40,408 nt of DNA from Dehalococcoidia bacterium (GTDB taxonomy: Bacteria; Chloroflexota; Dehalococcoidia; UBA2979). The position numbers were made by a program, and so were the translations under genes. A model generated the notes under the pieces. The model saw only the letters and a program-made list of their open reading frames with translations, had not been told where the DNA came from and ran no database searches. The DNA lies in NCBI GenBank assembly GCA_020845735.1, contig JADLFF010000113.1, forward strand, positions 1 to 40,408. Direction: 5' to 3'. Of this stretch, positions 8,558 to 15,931 are shown one piece after another (position 1 is the first letter of the stretch; each line of letters begins with the position of its first letter).

Positions 8558-8839
8558 GTGCCGCTGTACCAGTACGAGTGCTCGAAAGGCCACAGCTACG
8601 AGAAGCAACAGCCGTTCGGCTCCCCCGTCGAGCACCCCTGCGAACACCCTCGTTGTAAGGCGACGGCGAAGCGCGTGCTGATTCCGCCCCAGGTCCACTT
8701 CAAGGGCTCTGGCTGGTACAAGACCGACTCACGCGGATCGGGTTCCTCGAGCCGGCGCTCGTCCTCCTCGTCGTCGTCCGATTCCGAGTCGGGCACGACG
8801 TCTGTCGGCGCTTCCACCTCCGACGAGACCAGCAACTAG
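8558..8839 (+). CDS. FmdB-family small zinc-ribbon-like protein, degenerate
   Basis: 93 residues starting at GTG 8558, with CGGAGGG seven bases upstream. The MPLYQYECSKGH opening and PCEHPRC followed by AKRVLIPP match the FmdB/CxxC regulatory-protein family. The second cysteine of the usual first CxxC is absent: the putative ligands are C8, H12, C28 and C33 with a wider C-x4-C. The C-terminal third is a serine-rich, probably disordered tail. Members occur in many bacteria as putative regulators, but function is not established. dtd starts 30 bases downstream, so the two are probably co-transcribed. Confidence 0.85.
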   Translation: MPLYQYECSKGHSYEKQQPFGSPVEHPCEHPRCKATAKRVLIPPQVHFKGSGWYKTDSRGSGSSSRRSSSSSSSDSESGTTSVGASTSDETSN

Positions 8840-8869
8840 GCGCAGCGCGGTCACGGGGCTCCTCGGCCG

Positions 8870-9346
8870 ATGCGCGCCGTCGTGCAGCGCGTCACCTCGG
8901 CGCGTGTCACTGTCGAGGGCATCGAGACCGGCGCGATCAGCCTCGGGCTGCTCGTCTACCTCGGGGTTGCCGAGGGCGACGGACCCGCCGAGGTGGAGTG
9001 GCTCGCGCGGAAGGTCGCCGAGCTGCGCATCTTCGAGGACGCCGCGGGCCGCTTCGACCGGTCGCTCCTCGACGTCGGCGGGGCCGCACTCGTGGTGTCA
9101 CAGTTCACGCTCCTCGCGGATACGAGGCGCGGTCGACGCCCCTCGTTCACCGAGGCCGCGCGGCCCGAGGTCGCGGCGCCACTCGTCGATGCCGTCGCGC
9201 GTGCCCTCGAGGCGCTGGGTGTGGCCGTCGCCGTGGGCCGCTTCGGCGCGCACATGCTCGTCGAGAGCGTGAACGACGGCCCCGTCACGATCCTCCTCGA
9301 CAGCGCGGACCGGGAGCGTCCGAGGCGTGGGGGCGCCGAGGCGTGA
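8870..9346 (+). CDS. dtd: D-aminoacyl-tRNA deacylase
   Basis: Removes D-amino acids (and glycine mischarged on tRNA-Ala) from tRNA, a cytosolic proofreading role. It has 158 residues. The N-terminal [15 protein letters not shown] and the two active-site motifs of the dimer, SQFTLLAD and NDGPVTI, are plain. The second motif reads NDGPVT rather than the commoner NxGPVT, still within family variation. The stop overlaps the GTG start of the next gene as GTGA (9343-9346), implying coupled translation. Confidence 0.95.
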   Translation: MRAVVQRVTSARVTVEGIETGAISLGLLVYLGVAEGDGPAEVEWLARKVAELRIFEDAAGRFDRSLLDVGGAALVVSQFTLLADTRRGRRPSFTEAARPEVAAPLVDAVARALEALGVAVAVGRFGAHMLVESVNDGPVTILLDSADRERPRRGGAEA

Positions 9347-9747
9347 TTCGGCGCCTTCTGATCGCGCTCCACCTCGTGATCGGCGTGTCGGCGCTGGGAG
9401 CCGGGCAGGCCCTCACGCGCGACCCCAGCGGGCGCACCCTTGGCTTCGAGGTCGCGTGGCTCCGGGGCTCGCCGTTCCGCGACTACCGCGTGCCCGGGCT
9501 GTTTCTGATGCTCGTCATCTCCGGCGCCAACCTCAAGAGCGCGTTCGCCCAGTGGCGTCGCTGGCGCGTCGCACCCCTCGCGAGCATGGCGACGGGCGCC
9601 CTCCTCGTCACGTGGGTCGCGATCCAGACGGCGATCATCGGGCTGCGGCACCCCTCGCAGGGCATCTGGCTGGTTGTGTTCCCGCTCGTGGCCATCCTCG
9701 GCCTCGTCGAGCAGACGCAGCGAGCGCCCGCTCGCACCGGCGACTGA
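9343..9747 (+). CDS. Small four-helix membrane protein, unknown function
   Basis: 134 residues with about four hydrophobic segments (residues 1-20, 45-60, 80-100 and 110-125). GTG at 9343 overlaps the dtd stop (GTGA). Readable segments are [40 protein letters not shown] and [21 protein letters not shown] do not recognise the family with certainty. It ends 6 bases from the stop of the convergent minus-strand kinase gene, so no room is left for a terminator between them. Confidence 0.75.
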   Translation: MIRRLLIALHLVIGVSALGAGQALTRDPSGRTLGFEVAWLRGSPFRDYRVPGLFLMLVISGANLKSAFAQWRRWRVAPLASMATGALLVTWVAIQTAIIGLRHPSQGIWLVVFPLVAILGLVEQTQRAPARTGD

Positions 9748-9753
9748 CGACGG

Positions 9754-10311
9754 CTACTCGGCGGGCTGGACGGACAGGAGCGCGTCGCCGCGCGCGATCG
9801 CATCGAGGACACGGTCGGCGGTGAGGGCAGCATTCGCGTCGTCGGAACTATCGAGGACATAACCGGGTAGCGCACCCCTCGAGGCGTCACGGGTGAAGTC
9901 CGCGTGGAGCGCGCGCACCCGGTCCGGGATGCTCGCCGCGCGCCCCCGGTCGCGGGCCAGCGTGACATCGAGGCTGGGGAGCAGCGTCACCATGTGCACG
10001 AAGGACGGGATCCCCGCGAGCGTGGCTCGGTAGCGCGCGGCCTCGTCGGGCGGGATGACGTCATCGATGACCACGGCGTAGCGGAGGGCAATCGACTCGC
10101 GGGCGATGGCACTGGCGTTGCGCGTCGCGAGGAGGCGCTGCTCCTCGGTCTGGCGGTCGCCCGCCCACGGGTGGCGGTAGCCCGCCTTCACCCAGTGGCG
10201 CAGCGTGTCCACCTCGACGTGGAGCATGCGGTCGAAGCGCTCACAGATCGCCTCGGCGACCGCCGACTTCCCGGCGCCCGCGGGACCACTCAGCAGGATC
10301 ACCTGGTGCAC
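9754..10311 (-). CDS. P-loop nucleoside/small-molecule kinase-like protein
   Basis: 185 residues beginning at GTG 10311, which overlaps the nadC stop by one base (TAGTG). The Walker A motif GPAGAGKSAVAE is at residues 9-20, followed by an EVDTLRHWV segment and a VIDDVIPP strand that could hold the catalytic acid. An LID-like arginine-rich region (LARDRGRAASIPDRV) follows. The overall form resembles the AAA_33/chloramphenicol-phosphotransferase-like kinases. It is the last gene of the nadA operon, so a salvage role (for example a nucleoside kinase) is possible but is only inference from position. Confidence 0.8.
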   Translation of the reverse strand: MHQVILLSGPAGAGKSAVAEAICERFDRMLHVEVDTLRHWVKAGYRHPWAGDRQTEEQRLLATRNASAIARESIALRYAVVIDDVIPPDEAARYRATLAGIPSFVHMVTLLPSLDVTLARDRGRAASIPDRVRALHADFTRDASRGALPGYVLDSSDDANAALTADRVLDAIARGDALLSVQPAE

Positions 10312-11204
10312 TACCGCGCCTCGATGTCGAGCGAGATGTCGAGGGAGGGCGCCGAGTGCGTCAGGGCACCAACCGAGATCAGGTCGACACCCGTTGCAGC
10401 GATGTCCTTCACCGTCTGGAGGTTCACCCCGCCGGACGCCTCGAAGAGGATGCCCTCGGGCGCCGACTCCACGACGCCGCGCATCTCCTCGATGGTCATG
10501 TTGTCGAGCATGATCACGTCGGCGTTGGCGGCGATTGCGAGGAGGGCACCGGCGGCGTCCGTCACCTCGATCTCCACGCGGAGAGTGTGCGGTGAGCGGC
10601 TGCGCGCCTCCTCGATGAGCTCCGGGATGCCGAGGCCGCGCAGCGCGCCCGCGGCGATGTGGTTGTCCTTGATCAGGATGCCGTCCTCGAGGGTGTTGCG
10701 GTGGTTGTAGCCGCCGCCGACGCGGACCGCGTAGCGCTCGAGGTCACGGAGGCCCGGCGTCGTCTTGCGCGTGTCGATGATGCGCGCGCGTCCGCCCTCG
10801 GCGGCGGCCTTGGTGAAGCGGCGCGTCATCGTGGCCGTGCCAGACAGCCGCTGGAGGATGTTGAGGGCGACACGCTCCGCGCCGAGCATGGCGCGCAGCG
10901 GCCCGTTGACCTCGGCGATGACCACGCCGGGCTCGACGTGCGAACCGTCGCCCGCGAGGACCTCGACGTCCAGGTCCTCGCTCATGAGCTCGAAGGCCAC
11001 CTCCACCGCATCGAGGCCGCACACGACACCGGCAGCCTTTATGAGGAACTGGCCGTGCCCGTGCTGCCCCGGAGGGATGAGCGCCCGCGACGTCACATCG
11101 TGGTGCGCGCGGTCCTCCTCGAGGGCGCGCGCGACGATGTCACGCACCAGGTCCCGCGAGGGCGGGCGAAAGTCGGTCTGGATGTTGAACGTCGCGTAGG
11201 TCAC
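10311..11204 (-). CDS. nadC: Nicotinate-nucleotide pyrophosphorylase (quinolinate phosphoribosyltransferase)
   Basis: Converts quinolinate and PRPP to nicotinate mononucleotide, the third de novo NAD step. It has 297 residues. Motifs include EEDRAHHDVTSRALIP near the N-terminus, AERVALNILQRLSGTAT, ARIIDTRKTTPGLRDLERYAV, GGGYNHRNTLEDGILIKDNH and the C-terminal VDLISVGALTHSAPSLDISL. The GTG start at 11204 overlaps the HAD gene's stop as GTGA; the frame continues upstream only as an overlap with that gene. It is part of the NAD operon under the operator near 15360. Confidence 0.95.
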   Translation of the reverse strand: MTYATFNIQTDFRPPSRDLVRDIVARALEEDRAHHDVTSRALIPPGQHGHGQFLIKAAGVVCGLDAVEVAFELMSEDLDVEVLAGDGSHVEPGVVIAEVNGPLRAMLGAERVALNILQRLSGTATMTRRFTKAAAEGGRARIIDTRKTTPGLRDLERYAVRVGGGYNHRNTLEDGILIKDNHIAAGALRGLGIPELIEEARSRSPHTLRVEIEVTDAAGALLAIAANADVIMLDNMTIEEMRGVVESAPEGILFEASGGVNLQTVKDIAATGVDLISVGALTHSAPSLDISLDIEAR

Positions 11205-11902
11205 GCACCCCTCGCAGTCATCGCGTGCAGCTCGGTGAGCCGCGCCAGCACCTCGGTGAGAGTAGCGAAGACAGCCTCCGCACCGGCGTCCCGCAGTGCC
11301 GAGGGCGTGCCGAGGCCAGTCGCCACACCCCAGGCGAGCACGCCGCCCGCGACCGCGGCGCGCATGTCCGACTCGGAATCCCCGACGTAGGCCGCCTCGC
11401 CGGGCGTAACCTCGAGGGCGGCGCATGCCGCGAGCAGACCCTCGGGCGCCGGCTTCAGCCGCTGCACCTCGGACCGCCCGAGCACCACCTCGAACGGCGC
11501 CGCGAGGCCCAGGCGATCGAGGATGGCGCGGGCGACGGGTGCTGCGTTCGACGTCACGATGGCGGACCGCAGGCCGAGGCGTGACAACGCCTCGACGAGT
11601 GCGAGCGCGCCGGGCAGCGCTTCCGTCGTCGCGACCGCCTCGCGCTCGAACTCATCGAGGATCGCGGCCGCGCGACGCTGCGCCTCGACGAGCGGTCCGC
11701 CCTCGATGGGGTGCTGCTCGGCGACCGAGATGTAGAGGCTGAGGGAGCCGGCGTGGGTATCGAGGAAGGACGCGGGGATGCCCGCCGCCTCGTAGACCGC
11801 TCGCACCGCCGAGCGCGCATCGGACCAGCGCACGTGGTGCCCGAAGTCGGTGAGCGTGTGATCGAAGTCGAACAGCACGGCACGCAGCCGTCGAGTGGCC
11901 AT
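11201..11902 (-). CDS. HAD-superfamily phosphatase (phosphoglycolate phosphatase-like)
   Basis: 233 residues. HAD motif I is FDFDHTLTDFG (nucleophile and acid aspartates at about 11 and 13). A helical cap follows, then motif II IVTSNAA, a lysine in LKPAPEG (motif III) and VGDSESDMRAA (motif IV). All catalytic residues are present, so it should be an active phosphohydrolase. Its substrate is unknown. Its place between nadB and nadC, with a GTGA overlap to nadC, suggests a pyridine-nucleotide or phosphometabolite-repair role, as inference only. ATG at 11902. Confidence 0.88.
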   Translation of the reverse strand: MATRRLRAVLFDFDHTLTDFGHHVRWSDARSAVRAVYEAAGIPASFLDTHAGSLSLYISVAEQHPIEGGPLVEAQRRAAAILDEFEREAVATTEALPGALALVEALSRLGLRSAIVTSNAAPVARAILDRLGLAAPFEVVLGRSEVQRLKPAPEGLLAACAALEVTPGEAAYVGDSESDMRAAVAGGVLAWGVATGLGTPSALRDAGAEAVFATLTEVLARLTELHAMTARGA

Positions 11903-11915
11903 GCTGAATCGAGGG

Positions 11916-13535
11916 CTAGCGGGCCGCGACCGGCGCGGGCGCGGCGACGGCGCTGAGGTTCTTCACCTCGATTGGTGGAGCGTCGGCGCGGAAGACGAGG
12001 TGGCGGCGCCACTCCTCGCGTGGCTCCGGGAAGTCGCGCCGGTAGTGCGCGCCGCGCGACTCCTCGCGGAGCAGCGCGGCCTCGGAGGCCAGGCGCGCGC
12101 AAACGAGGAGCGACCGCAGCTCGCGCGTGGGGCGGTCGACCGCAGCCGGCAGGCGGTGCGCCCATCCGCCGAGGACCGCCGCCGCGTAGGCGAGCCCCGG
12201 GCCGTCTCGCTCGATGCCCACGTGCGTCCACATCAACTCGCGGAGGTCGGTCGAACTCGGGTCGCCGGGCGAGCTGAGCGCCGGGCGCACCGGCAACGAG
12301 TGCGCCTCGAGGGTAGGCGCGAGAGGCGGTGCGTCGGCGCCCAACCCCTCGAAGAGCCGCGCGACGGTGCGTCGTGCGAACACCACCGTCTCGAGGAGCG
12401 AGTTGCTCGCGAGGCGGTTCGCGCCATGGACGCCGGTGCATGCCACCTCGCCGACCGCGAACAGGCCGGGCACCGTTGTCTCGCCCCAGGTGTTCGTGCG
12501 CACGCCTCCCATCGAGTAGTGCGCGCCCGGCGAGACCGGGATGCGGTCGCGCGACATGTCGAGGCCGTGCTCGAGGCAGGTGCCGAAGATCTGCGGGAAG
12601 CGCGCCGTGAGCCACGCCCGATCGCGATCGGTGATGTCGAGGAGGACGTGGTCCGAGCCCGTGGCGAGCATCTCGGCGACCGTCGCTCGAGCCACGATGT
12701 CCCTCGGAGCCAGCTCCGCGCGCGGGTCGTACTTCGGCATGAAGCGCTCGCCGCGCACGTTGAAGAGCTGCGCGCCCTCGCCCCGGACCGCCTCCGAGAT
12801 GAGGAACACCGGCACGCCGGGAATGCGGAGGACCGTGGGATGGAACTGCGTGAACTCGAGGTCCATGACCTCGGCGCCGCCCGTGTAGGCGAGCTCCACG
12901 CCGTCACCGGTCGAGATCTCGGGATTGGTCGTCGTGCGGTACATCCGCCCCGCGCCGCCCGTCGCGAGGACCACGCGGTCCGAGGCGTACTCGCGGAGCC
13001 GGCCCGTGCGCGTGTCGAGGACCTCGACGCCCGTCGCGCGACCGCCTGCAGTCAGGATGCGCTCGGCCATCGTGTGCTCGAGGATCGTGACGCCCTCGCG
13101 CTGGGCCAGCGAGGAGAGCGACAGCTCGATCATGAGGCCCGTCGCGTCGCCGCCCGCGTGGAGGATCCGCGCCGCCGAGTGCGCCGCCTCCATGCCCAGC
13201 GACACCTCGCCGTTCGTGGCATCGAAGTGGACGCCGTAGCGCACGAGGTCGGCGATGCGCGCCGCCGCCTCGGTGACCAGGATGCGCGCCGCGTCCTCGT
13301 CGACGAGCCCCGCGCCTGCCTCGATGGTGTCACGCAGGTGCGCCTCGGGCGAGTCGCCGGGGCCGACGGCCGCCGCGATGCCGCCCTGCGCATAGCGGGT
13401 GCCCGCCTCCTCGATGCCGCCCTTGGTGACGACGAGGACGCGCGCCCCGTGTTCGTGCGCCTGGAGCGCGGCGTAGAGGCCCGCGATGCCGGAGCCGACG
13501 ACGATGATGTCGAACCGCTCCGGCGCCGCCGTCAC
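11916..13535 (-). CDS. nadB: L-aspartate oxidase
   Basis: FAD enzyme that makes iminoaspartate for quinolinate. It has 539 residues. Visible features are the dinucleotide-binding IIVVGSGIAGLYAAL near residue 10, TRYAQGGIAAAVGPGDSPE, RILHAGGDATG, LATGGAGRMYRTTTNP, FTQFHPTVL, ISEAVRGEGAQLFN, the PGAHYSMGGV and TGVHGANRLASNSLLE segments and the helical C-terminal domain. GTG at 13535 overlaps the thioesterase stop (GTGA). A longer frame upstream has no nadB homology. It lies between the thioesterase and the HAD gene in the NAD operon. Confidence 0.95.
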   Translation of the reverse strand: MTAAPERFDIIVVGSGIAGLYAALQAHEHGARVLVVTKGGIEEAGTRYAQGGIAAAVGPGDSPEAHLRDTIEAGAGLVDEDAARILVTEAAARIADLVRYGVHFDATNGEVSLGMEAAHSAARILHAGGDATGLMIELSLSSLAQREGVTILEHTMAERILTAGGRATGVEVLDTRTGRLREYASDRVVLATGGAGRMYRTTTNPEISTGDGVELAYTGGAEVMDLEFTQFHPTVLRIPGVPVFLISEAVRGEGAQLFNVRGERFMPKYDPRAELAPRDIVARATVAEMLATGSDHVLLDITDRDRAWLTARFPQIFGTCLEHGLDMSRDRIPVSPGAHYSMGGVRTNTWGETTVPGLFAVGEVACTGVHGANRLASNSLLETVVFARRTVARLFEGLGADAPPLAPTLEAHSLPVRPALSSPGDPSSTDLRELMWTHVGIERDGPGLAYAAAVLGGWAHRLPAAVDRPTRELRSLLVCARLASEAALLREESRGAHYRRDFPEPREEWRRHLVFRADAPPIEVKNLSAVAAPAPVAAR

Positions 13536-14035
13536 GAGGAGCGCTCGGTCCGCGCTGGGCGTGCGGGGGGCACCTCGGCGGCGGCCTCCCCCTCGAGGGG
13601 TGCCGGGATGCCCTCGTAGGCCGCGACAGCGGCGAGGATCGCCGGCCAGTCGTGGGGCACCTCGGGGCGCCCCGTCGAGGCGTTCACGTAGGCGTAGCGG
13701 TGCGTCAGCCTCGCGACGGTACGACCGCTCGAGGCCGCCGCCACCTCGCACTCGAAGGCGAGCCGCCCCGGCGCGAGGGGAGTCGCGCGCAATCGCACGA
13801 TCGCCGCGTCGTCCCAGCGCAGCGGCGCGAGGTAACGCACCTCGGACTGCGTCTGGAAGCGCAGCACGTCGCGGTGACTCGGGATCCCCGCCTCGCGGTC
13901 GTAGCTGTCGAGGGCGATCTCGGTGAGGGCGAGGAGCACACCACCGTGGACGAACGGCGTGCCGCCGAACGAGTCGGTGTGGCGCAGGGGAATGCGCGTC
14001 TCGAAGCGGAACGGGCGCTCCTCGGAGTCGGTCAT
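13532..14035 (-). CDS. Hotdog-fold acyl-CoA thioesterase-like protein
   Basis: 167 residues of the 4HBT/YbgC-like hotdog type. RIPLRHTDSFGGTPFVHGGVLLALTEIA carries the usual (D/H)xD...HxG arrangement at residues 15-45. Further strands are RFQTQSEVRYLAPLRWDD and CEVAAASSGRTVARLTHRYAYVN. A low-complexity tail rich in Ala, Pro and Glu ends the protein. ATG at 14035 lies 15 bases after nadA, and the stop overlaps nadB. The substrate is unknown; a thioesterase is not a known step of NAD synthesis, so this may be co-transcription without shared pathway. Confidence 0.82.
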   Translation of the reverse strand: MTDSEERPFRFETRIPLRHTDSFGGTPFVHGGVLLALTEIALDSYDREAGIPSHRDVLRFQTQSEVRYLAPLRWDDAAIVRLRATPLAPGRLAFECEVAAASSGRTVARLTHRYAYVNASTGRPEVPHDWPAILAAVAAYEGIPAPLEGEAAAEVPPARPARTERSS

Positions 14036-14050
14036 CGCGAGGTGGCCGCG

Positions 14051-15256
14051 CTACTTGAGCGCGAGCATGCGCTCCAGGGCGATCTTCGCGTAGCGCTTGG
14101 TTTCGGCCGGCACCTCGATCCGGTTGTGCACCTCGCCTCGGACCAGGCCCTCCATCACCCACGCGAGGTAGGCCGGGTGCACGCGGTACATCGTGCTGCA
14201 GGGGCAGACGACCGGGTCGAGGCAGAAGATCGTCTTGTCCGGGTGCTCCTTCGCGAGGCGGCTCACGAGGTTGATCTCAGTGCCGATGCCGATGATCGAG
14301 CCGGCAGGCGCCTGCTCCACGTACCTCGCGATGTAGGCCGTGGAGCCATTGGCGTCGGCGGCCTGGACCACGTCGTAGCGGCACTCGGGGTGGACGACGA
14401 TCTGCACGCCCGGGAACTGCTTGCGCGCCGCCTCGATCTGCGTGACGGAGAAGCGCTGGTGCACCGAGCAGTGGCCCTGCCAGAGGATGACGCGCGCGCG
14501 GTCGAGCTGCTCGCCGGCGAGCCCGCCGAGGCGTCCCGCCGGACCGCGCCAGTTCCACAGCGCCATCTCCTCGAGGGGGATGCCCATCGCGTCGGCGGTG
14601 TTGCGGCCAAGGTGCTGGTCGGGGAAGAAGAAGACGCGCTTGCCTCGGGCGAACGCCCATTCGAGGACCTGCCGTGCGTTGGACGAGGTGCAGACGACCC
14701 CGCCGTGCTCGCCGCAGAACGCCTTGAGCGAGGCCGCGGAGTTCATGTACGTGACGGGGATGATGTCGTCCGTGCCGCCGAAGTAGTCGCCGAGCTCGCG
14801 CCAGGCCGAGCGCACATCGGGGTCCGAGGCCATGTCGGCCATCGAGCAGCCCGCCTCGACGTTGGGGAGGATGACCTGCTGGTGCGGGGCGCAGAGGATA
14901 TCGGCGGCCTCCGCCATGAAGTGCACGCCGCAGAAGACGATGTACTCCGCCTCGGGGCGCTCTGCCGCGTACTGCGCGAGGGCAAACGAGTCACCGCGCT
15001 CATCCGCGAACTGGATGATGTCCTCGCGCTGGTAGTGGTGCCCGAGGACGACCACCCGCGTCCCGAGGGCGGCGCGTGCCGCTCGGATGCGTGCGACCAG
15101 CTCCTCGGCGCCGAGGTCCCAGTACTCCTGCGGAATCGACTGCTGCCACGAGCGGAACGACACCTCCTGCGACAGCGGCAGGGTCGCGATGCCTGTGTCG
15201 GTCTCGCACTGGAGCTGCGGGATGAGGTCGATCTCAGGGGCGAACGATGTGGTCAT
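14051..15256 (-). CDS. nadA: Quinolinate synthase A
   Basis: [4Fe-4S] enzyme that condenses iminoaspartate and DHAP to quinolinate. It has 401 residues, the longer form with an N-terminal extension of about 45. Motifs include VVVLGHHYQREDIIQFADERGDS, VFCGVHFMAEAADIL, VEAGCSMADM, TYMNSAASLKAFCGEHGGVVCTSSNA, FFPDQHLGRNTA, VHPECRYDV and CLDPVVCPCSTMYR, giving the three cluster cysteines. ATG at 15256 has GAGG eight bases upstream. It is first in a six-gene operon and has a strong promoter and operator upstream. Confidence 0.96.
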   Translation of the reverse strand: MTTSFAPEIDLIPQLQCETDTGIATLPLSQEVSFRSWQQSIPQEYWDLGAEELVARIRAARAALGTRVVVLGHHYQREDIIQFADERGDSFALAQYAAERPEAEYIVFCGVHFMAEAADILCAPHQQVILPNVEAGCSMADMASDPDVRSAWRELGDYFGGTDDIIPVTYMNSAASLKAFCGEHGGVVCTSSNARQVLEWAFARGKRVFFFPDQHLGRNTADAMGIPLEEMALWNWRGPAGRLGGLAGEQLDRARVILWQGHCSVHQRFSVTQIEAARKQFPGVQIVVHPECRYDVVQAADANGSTAYIARYVEQAPAGSIIGIGTEINLVSRLAKEHPDKTIFCLDPVVCPCSTMYRVHPAYLAWVMEGLVRGEVHNRIEVPAETKRYAKIALERMLALK

Positions 15257-15347
15257 GGTCAGTGCCTCGAATCGCTGGTGGCCGAGGTGCCTCGTGCTTC
15301 CTTTGGCCTGGCGTATCCGGGTTCTCGGCGCCCTCCTCGGGAGGGGT

Positions 15348-15372
15348 ACTTTGCGTACTTAGTACACAAAGT
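15348..15372. promoter_or_regulatory. 25-bp palindromic operator upstream of nadA
   Basis: The two 12-base arms, ACTTTGCGTACT (15348-15359) and AGTACACAAAGT (15361-15372), flank a central T. Eleven of the 12 arm pairs are complementary. It sits just downstream of the predicted transcription start, where a bound repressor would block transcription. NrtR, coded at 18423-19070, is the obvious candidate regulator. The palindrome is seen; the binding is inferred. Confidence 0.75.
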
Positions 15373-15384
15373 CACCGTACTGGT

Positions 15385-15413
15385 ACCTTACGCGCGCCCG
15401 TGATGCCTGTCAA
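15385..15413 (-). promoter_or_regulatory. Promoter of the nad operon
   Basis: On the minus strand a perfect TTGACA -35 (15408-15413) is followed after 17 bases by TAAGGT (15385-15390) as a weak -10. The predicted start of transcription lies near 15378, immediately upstream of the palindromic operator. Confidence 0.6.
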
Positions 15414-15553
15414 CGAGGGGGTCTCCGGCCGATAGTCTCGGTAAGACCCCAGCCGCGACAGCTTCTTTCCTCAAGATGGGCCCGCTGGACGCAGCGATCT
15501 CGTTGGCGTCGAGTTGAGCGTCCAGGCATGTACCGGGGGTAGCAGAACAGTCG

Positions 15554-15769
15554 ATGCCTGGCAGTGAGGATCGCAGACGCCAGTTGGCGCACGACCTGGC
15601 GGATTTCGTCCGCAGCTATGCACGCAAACGAGGCGTGGGTGCGAGTAGGGACCCCAACGACCGCTCGTACGATCGCAGGCTACAGAGACTCACCCGGAAG
15701 ATGGACCCCGCCGAGTTGGACGCGTTGCTGAACGACGACGTCGATGAGCCCGACTCCGAGGCGAACTGA
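15554..15769 (+). CDS. Small charged protein, unknown function
   Basis: 71 residues from ATG 15554, upstream of the GH43-like gene. It is highly charged and mostly helical in character (RRRQLAHDLADFVRSYARK, then RRLQRLTRKMDPAELDALL), with no membrane segment. Codon use is less GC-rich at third positions than the neighbours (TTG, AGT, GCA, AAA, CTA occur). The ribosome site is weak, a G-run about 12 bases upstream. I cannot assign a function; the coding call rests on a plausible amphipathic composition. Confidence 0.5.
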   Translation: MPGSEDRRRQLAHDLADFVRSYARKRGVGASRDPNDRSYDRRLQRLTRKMDPAELDALLNDDVDEPDSEAN

Positions 15770-15931
15770 CCGACTGCCTAACGCGCTCCAACGCTCTGCA
15801 TTGCACTCGTACGTAGCCGACGTCAGGCGCATGAGCTGCGCCACTCGCCGGATCAGGATCTCCGGAGCCGCCCCTCGCGGCGCCCGCCGCCCCCTACTCT
15901 CGATCTCTCGCCGCGCGACACGGGGCTGACG

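Larger units (their letters stand above)
15257..15553. other. nadA upstream region
   Basis: 297 bases without a gene. It holds a -35/-10 pair facing nadA and a 25-bp palindromic operator; GTAC occurs five times in about 40 bases around it. The rest, up to the small plus-strand gene at 15554, shows nothing I can name. Confidence 0.6.

Noticed and set aside
11895..15403. Long plus-strand frames over the nad operon
   Set aside because: High GC makes antisense frames open. nadA, nadB and nadC on the minus strand are certain by motif, and the plus frames show no family signature.
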